From Planctomycetota bacterium (GTDB lineage Bacteria > Planctomycetota > UBA8742 > UBA2392): 45,565 nt of DNA. The stretch is taken from NCBI GenBank assembly GCA_020845475.1, contig JADLFN010000008.1:1-45565 (forward strand). Reading direction: 5' to 3'. Each line of letters begins with the position of its first letter. The first letter of the stretch is position 1. The notes under the pieces are model-generated. The model ran no database searches. It saw only the letters and a list, made by a program, of their open reading frames with translations, and was not told the origin of the DNA. Below are positions 26,301 through 33,232 of the stretch, piece after piece. The translations under genes were made by a program, and so were the position numbers.

Positions 26301-26909
26301 GATATGAGCAAGGAAGGCGCAACGCTGCGCAGCTTCCTGAACTGCTTTGCGATCGCGATTTCCAAGGGCCTGCAATACGGCGTGCCGCTGGAAGAGTTCG
26401 TCAACACCTTCATCTTCAGCAAATTCGAACCGCAGGGCGTTGTTTCCGGCCACCCGTACATCAAGACTTCGACGAGCGTGGTCGATCTCGTGTTCCGCAT
26501 CCTGGGCCACCAGTACGGCGGTCGTACGGACTTCCTGCACGTCAAGCCCACGGAAATCTCGAACGCCGAAAAGGGCCCGGCGCTGCTCGCTGATAAAGGC
26601 GTAGGTGCCGATCTTGGCGTGGCCGGCGAAGCCAACCCCGACCAGCAGGAGATCGATTTTTCGAACCCTAAGCAACCCGCCGCGAGCGACGTAGTCGCGG
26701 CGGGCGCCAGTGCACCCGCTACACCGGCACCAGCAAAACCGTCCAAGGCAAGTCTCATCCGCAGCACCAAACCCAAGGACGCGCTCAGCGAGCACCTCGA
26801 ATCACTCATGGGCGACGCCCCCATGTGCGACGTGTGCGGCCACATCACGGTAAGAAACGGCGCCTGCTACAAGTGCCTCAACTGCGGCAACAGCATGGGC
26901 TGCAGCTAA
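23391..26909 (+). CDS. nrdJ: Adenosylcobalamin-dependent (class II) ribonucleotide reductase
   Basis: This 1172-aa enzyme reduces ribonucleotides to deoxyribonucleotides without needing oxygen, using adenosylcobalamin as the radical source. I choose ATG 23391 (GGGAG 10 nt upstream); the frame is open from 23304. Core motifs include [19 protein letters not shown] with the catalytic NPCSEY Cys, the thiyl-loop region and [20 protein letters not shown] near residue 640. A linker rich in Lys/Glu/Ala is followed by the TSCPD/NrdJ C-terminal domain ([20 protein letters not shown]) and a terminal double CxxC module (CDVCG ... [14 protein letters not shown]) that re-reduces the active site or binds zinc. 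The length is typical of the long NrdJ type. No other RNR subunit is in the window. Confidence 0.97.
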   Translation: [1172 protein letters not shown]

Positions 26910-26940
26910 CGTTTGGAGTGCGGCGGCTTGCCGCTGCTTG

Positions 26941-26972
26941 GGCGGCGGGGCTTGCCCCGCCGCCCTCATTTA
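26941..26972 (+). terminator. Rho-independent terminator after nrdJ
   Basis: A perfect 10-bp GC stem (GGCGGCGGGG / CCCCGCCGCC) with a CTTG loop is followed by CTCATTTAAT. A smaller related hairpin (GGCGGCTTGCCGCT core) precedes it at about 26921-26937. Confidence 0.75.
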
Positions 26973-27045
26973 ATGCCACGAGCCGGCGCGCTCCGATGGT
27001 GCTGGCCCTTACGCGCCGCTTTGCGATAATGCCGTTGGTGAACCC

Positions 27046-28044
27046 ATGCGAACGATCTTTTGTGTAGCCGCGCTTTTGATGCTCGCGGCGTCCGTTCAAT
27101 CGCAGGACAAACCGGCCGCGCGCAAAGCCGTCCTGCCGTGGGATGTTGCGGCAGTGAAAGCCGCATGGGCGTGGGGCCTGGTGTTGACCTTTGATCACGA
27201 GCAAACAGGCAAACCCTCTGAGCGCGTTCGTTTTGAATTCGCGGAAGAAGGCCAGGACGGCCTGAGCAAACTGCGCACCTTGATCAGCGCCAAGGGCGAG
27301 GAAAGCGCCGACAAGCCCAAATACCTGACCTGGGAGCAGCACCTCGAAAGCCTGACGGAGCATTTCGGCGCCGCCGCGGCAACCGACGAAGAACTCAAAC
27401 TGGGCGAAACGACTTACTCTTGCCGCTGCCTGACGGCGCCTGCCGATGAAGCTACAGGCGTGCTCAAGCGCCGCGCCTGGTTTTGCGCCGATGTCGCCGG
27501 CATGTGGGTGAAGTACGAGATCGAGCGCAAAGATGGTGTTGAGACCTGGCGGATGAACGCACGCGACACCGTGTACCATGACGCCGGCTGGCGCCTTTCC
27601 GAGATCGCACCTGCCCTCAAAAAAGGCGCGACATTCAAGTACCGCTACATCGACGAGCGCGGCATCGCCAGCACGTTCGCCCTGACCATCAGCGAAGGCA
27701 ACGACGAGGGTTTCAAGGAGGTCATCACCTATTTCGATCGCGCCGGCAAGCAGGAGGGGGAGAGCGTTTCAAGCCGCGTTTTGTGGTCGCGCTACGAGAA
27801 AGGATTCCTGTTCGCCAAGTCGGAATATCAGCTCACGACAAGCACGCTGGAGTACGCGGGGCAGAAACTGGAGTGCAGCCTGCTGACCTTTTCCGAAGCG
27901 CGCGGCGATGCAGCGCGCGTGGTGATTACCACGTTGAGCAGGAAGCACCCGGGCATGATCGTGGCGCGCCACACCAGCATCAAGAGCAAGGAAATGACAC
28001 TCTCGACGCGGATTGAACTGCAGGAGTTCAAGATCGGGAGTTAG
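27046..28044 (+). CDS. Secreted protein with internally duplicated domain, unknown function
   Basis: The 332-aa protein has a clear Sec signal peptide (MRTIFCVAALLMLAASVQSQ). The mature part looks like two related halves (about 35-175 and 190-330). Each has strands ending in a G-x-x-L/Y-x-C-x-x-L-T element (LGETTYSCRCLTA and AGQKLECSLLTF), followed by a segment of the type W/K..PG..V..E (DVAGMWVKYEIE and KHPGMIVARHTSI). This resembles a lipocalin-like or LolA-like beta fold, but I do not recognise a family and give no function. The upstream GATAAT at 27025-27030 could be a -10 with a very short leader. The 3' end overlaps the convergent HTH-receiver gene by 17 bp. Confidence 0.85.
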   Translation: MRTIFCVAALLMLAASVQSQDKPAARKAVLPWDVAAVKAAWAWGLVLTFDHEQTGKPSERVRFEFAEEGQDGLSKLRTLISAKGEESADKPKYLTWEQHLESLTEHFGAAAATDEELKLGETTYSCRCLTAPADEATGVLKRRAWFCADVAGMWVKYEIERKDGVETWRMNARDTVYHDAGWRLSEIAPALKKGATFKYRYIDERGIASTFALTISEGNDEGFKEVITYFDRAGKQEGESVSSRVLWSRYEKGFLFAKSEYQLTTSTLEYAGQKLECSLLTFSEARGDAARVVITTLSRKHPGMIVARHTSIKSKEMTLSTRIELQEFKIGS

Positions 28045-28618
28045 AGGATTTGCCGCGAGCCGCGCCAACGGCGTTGAGCAGTTGCCCCAGGCGTGCCAGC
28101 AGTTCTTCGTAGTCGATGGGCTTGGGCATGAAGTCGTCAATGCCCGCCCGGCGCATCTTGTCGAGCAGCGGTTTGTCGTGGCTGCCGCAGACACCGAGCA
28201 CCACAATCTCGCTGAAATTGGGAGTGCCGCGGATGCGCCGGCAAACGATGTCGCCGCGTACGTCGGGCAATTGCACATCCAGAATTACGGCGTGGGGGTC
28301 GAATTCGGCAAGCATGAGCCCGGCCTCAAACCCGCTGTTGGCCACGCGCACCGAATAACCGGCATTGGCCAGAGCCGAGCTGGTGACCTGAGTGAATACC
28401 GAATCGTCGTCAATCAGCAGCACTTTGTAGGAAATGCGGTGCGCCGTTGCGGGAAGTGAGCGGCGGTGTACAAATTCATCGAGATCGTCCTGCGAGATTC
28501 GTGCGTGCCCGCCGGGTGTACGGTGGATGCGCAGGACGCCGCGGCGAATGGCAGTCAAGATGGTGTTGCGGTGCACCTTGCAAATATCCGCGACTTCACT
28601 GGTGGTGTAATATCTCAT
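28028..28618 (-). CDS. Excisionase/MerR-type HTH fused to a C-terminal receiver domain
   Basis: The 196-aa protein has an N-terminal DNA-binding domain (residues 1-52: YYTTSEVADICKVHRNTILT, then PGGHARI) of the excisionase/MerR HTH type. A CheY-like receiver follows from about 64 to 185. This is the reverse of the usual receiver-then-HTH order. The receiver has the acidic triplet IDDD, the phosphoacceptor in VILDVQLPD and the lysine in MPKPID. The conserved Thr/Ser switch after beta-4 is not seen; VVLGVCGS occurs there instead. Phosphorylation-driven switching may therefore be altered. No histidine kinase is adjacent. The 210-bp region upstream carries GTGC direct repeats at 9-bp spacing that might be its operator. 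ATG 28616-28618 is the natural start. Confidence 0.88.
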   Translation of the reverse strand: MRYYTTSEVADICKVHRNTILTAIRRGVLRIHRTPGGHARISQDDLDEFVHRRSLPATAHRISYKVLLIDDDSVFTQVTSSALANAGYSVRVANSGFEAGLMLAEFDPHAVILDVQLPDVRGDIVCRRIRGTPNFSEIVVLGVCGSHDKPLLDKMRRAGIDDFMPKPIDYEELLARLGQLLNAVGAARGKSSNSRS

Positions 28619-28752
28619 GGTGTGGATGCGTTTAGTTGCAACGTGTGTGCTTCTAGTGATTTACGACGAATGCGCGCGGTCTATCAAACCAGTCACCCAA
28701 GACCGAGTAAAGGCGCAACCCGGCCTTGAGACGCTTGCGAACGAACTTAGCG

Positions 28753-28798
28753 CTGTGCGCCCGGTGCAATCTGTGCATTCGGTGCAGGTGACAGTGCA
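28753..28798. repeat. GTGC direct repeats at 9-bp period
   Basis: GTGC occurs at 28755, 28764, 28773 and 28782 (exact 9-bp period) and again at 28794. The units are CTGTGCGCC, CGGTGCAAT, CTGTGCATT and CGGTGCAGG. They lie between ribD and the HTH-receiver gene, about 135 bp upstream of the latter. They could be a low-complexity stutter or an iterated protein-binding site. Confidence 0.5.
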
Positions 28799-28828
28799 AT
28801 TGCGGCAGGAACTCTGTTCAGCAATGAA

Positions 28829-29995
28829 CTACTTTGCCGCGTTTCCGTATCCCGACCAATAGCCGCTGGGGGATGGGCCGTCTTCGCTGGGGTAAACCAC
28901 GTTGCCTTCGATAACAATGTCCGGGCCCAGCGCGCGCGATGTCAGCCGGGCGAAAGTTACTGCGCGAGAAACGTCCGGCACGCCTGGCCCTTCGACGGGG
29001 CTCTTTGCGTTCTCGCCGCCGAACACCTTGGGCGCGACGTAGATTTTCACGCGGTCAATGGCGCGTTCCTGGAAGGCGCTTGCCACCAGGCTTCCGCCGC
29101 CCTCAAGCAGCGCCGAGTTCACGCCGCGCTCGCCCAGATCCGTGCAGATTTCCATCCAACGCAGGTGGCTCTTGCCCTGGCGCGGCAGCAGAATCAGGTA
29201 CACGCCGGCATCTTCCAGCGCGCGCTGGCGTTCTTCGCTGGAATCGTCCGCAGCGTAAACGAAGACCGGCCCTTGGTCGGCGCTTTGCACCAGCTTGCTT
29301 TCCAGGGGCAGCTTGAGTTCGGTGTCAATCACGACGCGCACCGGCTGGCGCCCCACATCGCCGCGCGCCGTCAGTTCGGGGTCGTCCACGAGCACGGTGC
29401 CGATGCCCACGATAATCGCGCCCGTGCAGCCACGGTCATAATGCGATTCGGCGCGGCTTTGCTCGCTCGAGATCCAGCGCGCGTCGCCCGTGCGCGTGGC
29501 GATTTTGCCGTCAAGAGTCATGGCCCACTTGGCGATGACGAGCGGGCGGCCGCGCTCAACATGGGAGAAATAGGCGGCATTGAGTTCGCGTGCCTCATCG
29601 CGGCAGATGCCCAGTTCAACTTCCATGCCGGCATCGTGAAGCATCTTGACGCCTTTGCCGCGCACGTTGTTGTGCGGGTCCTCAACGGCCACCACCACTC
29701 GCTTGAGCCCGGCCTCAACCAGGGCCGGCGCGCAGGGCGGTGTCTTTTTGCCCTCATACACTTCGCAGCAGGGTTCCAGCGTCACATACATGGTGGCGCC
29801 CCTGGCATTAGCGCCGGCGACGCGCAAAGCGTTGGCCTCGGCGTGAGGTTCGCCATAGGCCTCGTGACAGGCTTCCGCGATGACCTTGCCGTCCTTGACG
29901 ATCACGGCGCCGCACATCGGGTTGGGCGCAACGTAAGGTCTGCCGCGTCGTGCAAGTTCCAGCGCGCGCCACATGTGTCTGCGGTCGTCTGACAT
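28829..29995 (-). CDS. ribD: Bifunctional riboflavin biosynthesis protein RibD
   Basis: This 388-aa enzyme deaminates and then reduces the pyrimidine intermediate of riboflavin synthesis. ATG 29993-29995 gives the normal N-terminus (MSDDRRHMWRALELARRGRP); the frame is open 34 codons further upstream without a convincing start. The deaminase domain (about 1-145) has the zinc motif HAEANAL and TLEPCC...TPPC. The reductase domain (about 146-370) includes RPLVIAKWAMTLDGKIAT, the NADPH-binding region and LLEGGGSLVASAF. The C-terminus runs about 20 residues beyond the usual end with a Gly/Ser/Tyr-rich tail. Other rib genes are not adjacent, so the pathway genes are dispersed. It diverges from the lipoprotein gene at 30112, sharing a 116-bp promoter region. 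Confidence 0.95.
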   Translation of the reverse strand: MSDDRRHMWRALELARRGRPYVAPNPMCGAVIVKDGKVIAEACHEAYGEPHAEANALRVAGANARGATMYVTLEPCCEVYEGKKTPPCAPALVEAGLKRVVVAVEDPHNNVRGKGVKMLHDAGMEVELGICRDEARELNAAYFSHVERGRPLVIAKWAMTLDGKIATRTGDARWISSEQSRAESHYDRGCTGAIIVGIGTVLVDDPELTARGDVGRQPVRVVIDTELKLPLESKLVQSADQGPVFVYAADDSSEERQRALEDAGVYLILLPRQGKSHLRWMEICTDLGERGVNSALLEGGGSLVASAFQERAIDRVKIYVAPKVFGGENAKSPVEGPGVPDVSRAVTFARLTSRALGPDIVIEGNVVYPSEDGPSPSGYWSGYGNAAK

Positions 29996-30111
29996 GGTGT
30001 CTCTGCCCCCGCGCGGACTATAGCAGGAAGGGCCACTAGGGAAAACGTGAAGATTTGCGCGTGAGGAAGCCCGGGCAGGCTTCACTATCAAAGTCAATCA
30101 CGGAGAAGACC

Positions 30112-30996
30112 ATGATTCGCTACCTCTCGCTTGCTGCAATGCTTTCGACGACGCTCTGGGTGGCCGGCTGCCAGGACAGCACGGCGCAGGACGCCAAGAT
30201 CGCGGCCCTTAACAACAAGGTCAATGACCTCGAAGCGCAACTGGGCGAGCGCCCCAGTGAAGGCGCACCCGCCAAGGTCAGCGGCGTCGATGGCGATGTC
30301 GCGGCATTGCGCATTCGCATGGATGCCTTGGAACGCGAAAACGCCGATCTCAAGAAGCTGCTCTCGGCGCAGGACGGCAAGTTCGCGGACGTGAACAAGA
30401 CCCTTGAATCGCTCGGTGGCGAAGTCAGCGCATCAAGCGCCCAGCAGGATCGCGAAGCCAGGAAGAAGGAAATGGTCGAATTGCAGGCCGAAATTGACAA
30501 AGAGCGCCGCGAGAAGCGCGAAGCCGAGCGCAAGGCACAGATGGATGAGTGGGTGGCCAAGGCCAAAGACGCCGGCATCGAAATCGACCCCAACGATCCC
30601 ATGGGCAGCGGCATGAAACTGTGGAGCGACCCGGCCCAGCGCGAGAAAATCCAGAAGCTGATGGTGGGCGAGTTCCGCAAGAATCGCAACGAGAAGCTCA
30701 AGCTCGACGAGGCCACGGCCCAGAAGCTGGACAGCATCGAAGACGACACGATGAAGAAGATGCAGGATATCAACACCCGCCGCCAGGAAGGCACCCTGAC
30801 GCGCGAACAGGCCCAGCAGGAAATGGCCACCGTCATGACCGATGCCGACAACCAGACCAAGAACACGCTCACGGAAGAGCAATACAAGGGCTACCGCGAG
30901 AGCATCGGCGGCATGGCCGGCCAGATGGGCGGCATGATTCCGGGCATGGGCGGCGGCGGAATGCCCGGCTTCCCCGGCGGTGGTCGCGGCCGGTAG
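30112..30996 (+). CDS. Coiled-coil lipoprotein with Gly/Met-rich C-terminus
   Basis: ATG 30112 follows GGAGAAG, giving 294 aa. The lipobox WVAGC places the lipidated Cys near residue 20. Residues 25-60 and 85-155 are heptad-like coiled coils (KIAALNNKVNDLEAQL and KEMVELQAEIDKERREKREA). A helical C-terminal domain of about 110 residues (KIQKLMVGEFRKNRNEKLKL, LTREQAQQEMATVMTDADNQ, LTEEQYKGYRESI) recalls periplasmic Spy/CpxP-like or heavy-metal-sensor helical proteins (LTEEQ motif). The tail is Gly/Met-rich (GGMIPGMGGGGMPGFPGG). The role is probably in the envelope and structural; specific function unknown. A bidirectional terminator follows. The Met-rich tail could bind copper or silver, but without His/Cys partners this is speculation. 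Confidence 0.87.
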   Translation: MIRYLSLAAMLSTTLWVAGCQDSTAQDAKIAALNNKVNDLEAQLGERPSEGAPAKVSGVDGDVAALRIRMDALERENADLKKLLSAQDGKFADVNKTLESLGGEVSASSAQQDREARKKEMVELQAEIDKERREKREAERKAQMDEWVAKAKDAGIEIDPNDPMGSGMKLWSDPAQREKIQKLMVGEFRKNRNEKLKLDEATAQKLDSIEDDTMKKMQDINTRRQEGTLTREQAQQEMATVMTDADNQTKNTLTEEQYKGYRESIGGMAGQMGGMIPGMGGGGMPGFPGGGRGR

Positions 30997-31017
30997 GGCG
31001 CCAGCCATTCAACACAA

Positions 31018-31046
31018 GACGCCCGCGCAAGCGGGCGTCTGGCTTT
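31018..31046. terminator. Bidirectional terminator between convergent genes
   Basis: A perfect 9-bp stem, GACGCCCGC (31018-31026) with GCGGGCGTC (31031-31039), has a GCAA tetraloop and is followed by TGGCTTT on the plus strand. It serves the lipoprotein gene ending at 30996 and, read in reverse, the flavoprotein gene ending at 31045. Confidence 0.75.
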
Positions 31047-32271
31047 ACAGGCCCTGGCCGGCGCACCAGCCGCTGGCCAGCGCAAAGTGCACGTTCATCG
31101 CGGCTATCGGCGCGTCAACATCAAGCAGGTCGCCCACGATGTGCAGGCCCTTTTGCTTCTTGCTTTGAAACGTTCCGGGGTCCACTTCACGCACGTTGAC
31201 TCCGCCCCGCGTGGCTTCAGCCGCGCGCCAGCCCAGCGTCCCGGTGATGTTCAAACGCGTATCTGTGAGCTGTGTTTCCACGCGCTTGCGCTGGTCTGGG
31301 TCCAGCCGGTCGCAGCGCCAGCGCGGATCGACGCCCGCGACGCGGCAAAGTTCGGCGGCCAGCCTGCGCGGAAGCATGTCGTTCATGGCATCGGGCGCGA
31401 ACTTGCGTGTGTGCTGGCCGAGCGTACGGAAGAACCACGTAGCGACTTCGGACTGGGTTTGTTCGGGATAAAAATTGAGCGAAAGCAAGAGTTCGTCGCC
31501 GTGCGACAACGCCGGCTCCACTTCGCGCGATACCGCGGCAATCGCCGGCCCCACCAGTGCACCGGCCGTGAACAGTACAAGCCCCCGGGATTCACCCAGC
31601 TTCTTGCTTCCGTTGGTGAGCGCGACTGCGCATTCCATCCATAGACCAGCAAGACGAAACGGCCACACCTCGCGCGTGCGCAGCCCCACGACGGCGGGAG
31701 AGTGCGGCTCAATGCTGTGGCCCAATGCCCGCGCAATGCGCAGCCCGTCTTCGCTGCCGCCCAATTGCGGAAAGTGCGGCCCGCCCAGCGCCAGCACCAC
31801 TCGTTTGGCGCTGAACTGCCCTTCGCTCGTGGCGACAGTCCAGTTGCGCTTGCGCGACAGGCCAAGGACCTTGATGCCGCATCGCACTTCGCCGCCGGCA
31901 TGCTCAATGGCGGAGGTCAGGGCGCTCGCCAGGTCCTGGCCGCGCTGTTCGCGATGGAGCAGCAGGCCCTGATCGAAGCCAAGTTCGATGCCGAGTTCCT
32001 GGAACAATCCCGTGAGTGCGGCGGTATCAAGTTCGGCCAGGGCATCCACGGCAAAGCGGCCATGGCGCCCACGGAAGTGCTCGTGCGAGATCAGTTCGTG
32101 GGAAACAGCACCTTGCCCGCGCCGCAGCATGGCGAATTTGCGCCCGGGTGTGGCAGTTCGTTCAAGAACCAGGACGCGCAAACCCCGTCGTGCCGCCGCA
32201 AGCGTAGCCATGAGGCCGGAAGCTCCGGCCCCGCAGACGATGACATCAAAGGACTTTCGGACGCGTGGCAC
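31045..32271 (-). CDS. HI0933/BaiN-like flavoprotein, divergent
   Basis: The 408-aa NAD(P)/FAD-type protein belongs by overall pattern to the HI0933/YhiN/BaiN family. It shows the N-terminal Rossmann motif GAGASGLMATLAAARRG, the LALGGPHFPQLGGSEDGLRI segment and a C-terminal GDLLDVDAPIAAMN segment. The usual SGGGRCN motif after the first strand pair is missing (GRKFAMLRRGQGAVSHELIS occurs there). The GGYN of the C-terminal FAD motif is changed to AAMN. Cofactor binding or activity may therefore differ from the family. The start is GTG 32271, 6 nt after the stop of the upstream small membrane protein gene, so it is the last gene of a three-gene operon with the PTPS-like enzyme. The substrate is unknown. 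Confidence 0.87.
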   Translation of the reverse strand: MPRVRKSFDVIVCGAGASGLMATLAAARRGLRVLVLERTATPGRKFAMLRRGQGAVSHELISHEHFRGRHGRFAVDALAELDTAALTGLFQELGIELGFDQGLLLHREQRGQDLASALTSAIEHAGGEVRCGIKVLGLSRKRNWTVATSEGQFSAKRVVLALGGPHFPQLGGSEDGLRIARALGHSIEPHSPAVVGLRTREVWPFRLAGLWMECAVALTNGSKKLGESRGLVLFTAGALVGPAIAAVSREVEPALSHGDELLLSLNFYPEQTQSEVATWFFRTLGQHTRKFAPDAMNDMLPRRLAAELCRVAGVDPRWRCDRLDPDQRKRVETQLTDTRLNITGTLGWRAAEATRGGVNVREVDPGTFQSKKQKGLHIVGDLLDVDAPIAAMNVHFALASGWCAGQGL

Positions 32272-32277
32272 GCGGGC

Positions 32278-32616
32278 CTAGCCGCCTAACGTTGCGAGCA
32301 ACGTCTTGAAGTGCAGTGTGCCGTACTTGACGTAGGCCCCAATATATGCCGCGTAGATGAGCGCGGAGAGAATGGAAAACCAAAGCCCGCCCTGAATGCC
32401 GGGCTTGTCGGAAAAAGTCTTTTCAACGAACGGGAAAATAATGCCAAAGCCGCACAGGAACATCGTCAGCACGTAAAAGGGCATGCTGCTTGAGGCCAGC
32501 ACGCTCTGGCTGCTCAGGAAGCCGCTGCCGTAGAGCAGGCCCCAAACCAGCGCCATGACCATGTTGGCCAGTCCGATAAAGAAAGAGATCGACTTTCCCT
32601 GATTGTCGCTTGCCAA
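32278..32616 (-). CDS. Small membrane protein, three to four helices, unknown function
   Basis: The 112-aa product starts at TTG 32616. An AAGGGGG Shine-Dalgarno sequence, whose first bases are part of the TAA stop of the upstream gene, lies a few nt before it and decides the start. Hydrophobic segments lie at about 10-30 (SFFIGLANMVMALVWGLLYG), 43-63 (SMPFYVLTMFLCGFGIIFPF) and 78-98 (GLWFSILSALIYAAYIGAYV). No charged catalytic motifs and no signal peptide are seen. It is sandwiched between the PTPS-like enzyme and the flavoprotein with 10-nt and 5-6-nt gaps. I recognise no family. Confidence 0.78.
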   Translation of the reverse strand: MASDNQGKSISFFIGLANMVMALVWGLLYGSGFLSSQSVLASSSMPFYVLTMFLCGFGIIFPFVEKTFSDKPGIQGGLWFSILSALIYAAYIGAYVKYGTLHFKTLLATLGG

Positions 32617-32626
32617 GGTGGCCCCC

Positions 32627-33139
32627 TTACTTTGGCAGATCGTACCGGTAACTGGTCTGCTGCCCAGGTGCTTCTTCTACACCAACGGTAATGGCTGACA
32701 AGTGTTTATGTTCGCCCCGTTGGCGCAGCACATCATAAACACGCTGCGCCAGAAGTGTTGCGAGAAGTTCCGTTGATGTGTTGGGCAGGTCCAGAATCAG
32801 CGTATCGGCCACGGGAAAGGCGAATTTCGTGCCGTCGGCGTATTCGGCCAGCACATGCTCGCCCTGCTTTTTCACTTTCAGGTGCTCTGACTGCGAGGGC
32901 AGGATCGTTTTGTGGTCCAGCTCGTCGCAGAGCTGTTTCACGATCGGCTTGAACGTGATGTAATCCAGCACGTAGTGGCCAGGGCCAAGCTCGCCCTCCA
33001 CTTCCACCCAGGCGCGGTAGTTGTGGCCATGCAATGGCTCGCGCGAGCCGTCAGCGAAGATGAGAAAGTGGGCGCAGGCGAAGTTGAAGGCCTCTTTCTC
33101 AACGCGCAGCGTGTATTTGGATTTGCGTGCTTCGGTCAT
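32627..33139 (-). CDS. 6-pyruvoyl-tetrahydropterin synthase homologue of PTPS-III type
   Basis: The 170-aa protein has the zinc-binding histidines of the PTPS/QueD fold: H24 (CAHFL) and H37/H39 (LHGHNY). It also has the LDHKTILP and VEEAPGQQTSY segments near the C-terminus. The catalytic Cys of PTPS and QueD, normally a few residues before HGH, is replaced by Glu34 (SREPLHGH). A Glu spaced two residues before HGH is the signature of PTPS-III proteins, which can replace dihydroneopterin aldolase (FolB) in folate synthesis. I therefore favour a folate role over queuosine (QueD). It is first in an operon with a small membrane protein and a flavoprotein. Absence of folB elsewhere in the genome would support this, but it cannot be checked here. 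Confidence 0.9.
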   Translation of the reverse strand: MTEARKSKYTLRVEKEAFNFACAHFLIFADGSREPLHGHNYRAWVEVEGELGPGHYVLDYITFKPIVKQLCDELDHKTILPSQSEHLKVKKQGEHVLAEYADGTKFAFPVADTLILDLPNTSTELLATLLAQRVYDVLRQRGEHKHLSAITVGVEEAPGQQTSYRYDLPK

Positions 33140-33157
33140 TGAATCGTCCTTAGCGCT

Positions 33158-33211
33158 GGAGAGATTGAGAGATGGAGAGATCGCAAAGGCAGGCCATCTC
33201 TCAATCGCTCC
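33158..33211. repeat. Stutter-type inverted repeat between pheS and the PTPS gene
   Basis: GGAGAGATTGAGAGAT (33158-33173) and ATCTCTCAATCGCTCC (33196-33211) are inverted copies matching at 15 of 16 positions. Both are made of GAGAGAT-like stutters, and further CTCTCTATCTCTC runs to 33226. The element fills most of the 93-bp space between the two genes. Confidence 0.65.
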
Positions 33212-33232
33212 AACTCTCTATCTCTCGGTCAT

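Noticed and set aside
29996..30111. FMN riboswitch before ribD
   Set aside because: Only 116 bp are available, shared with a divergent gene, with none of the conserved RFN-element segments visible.
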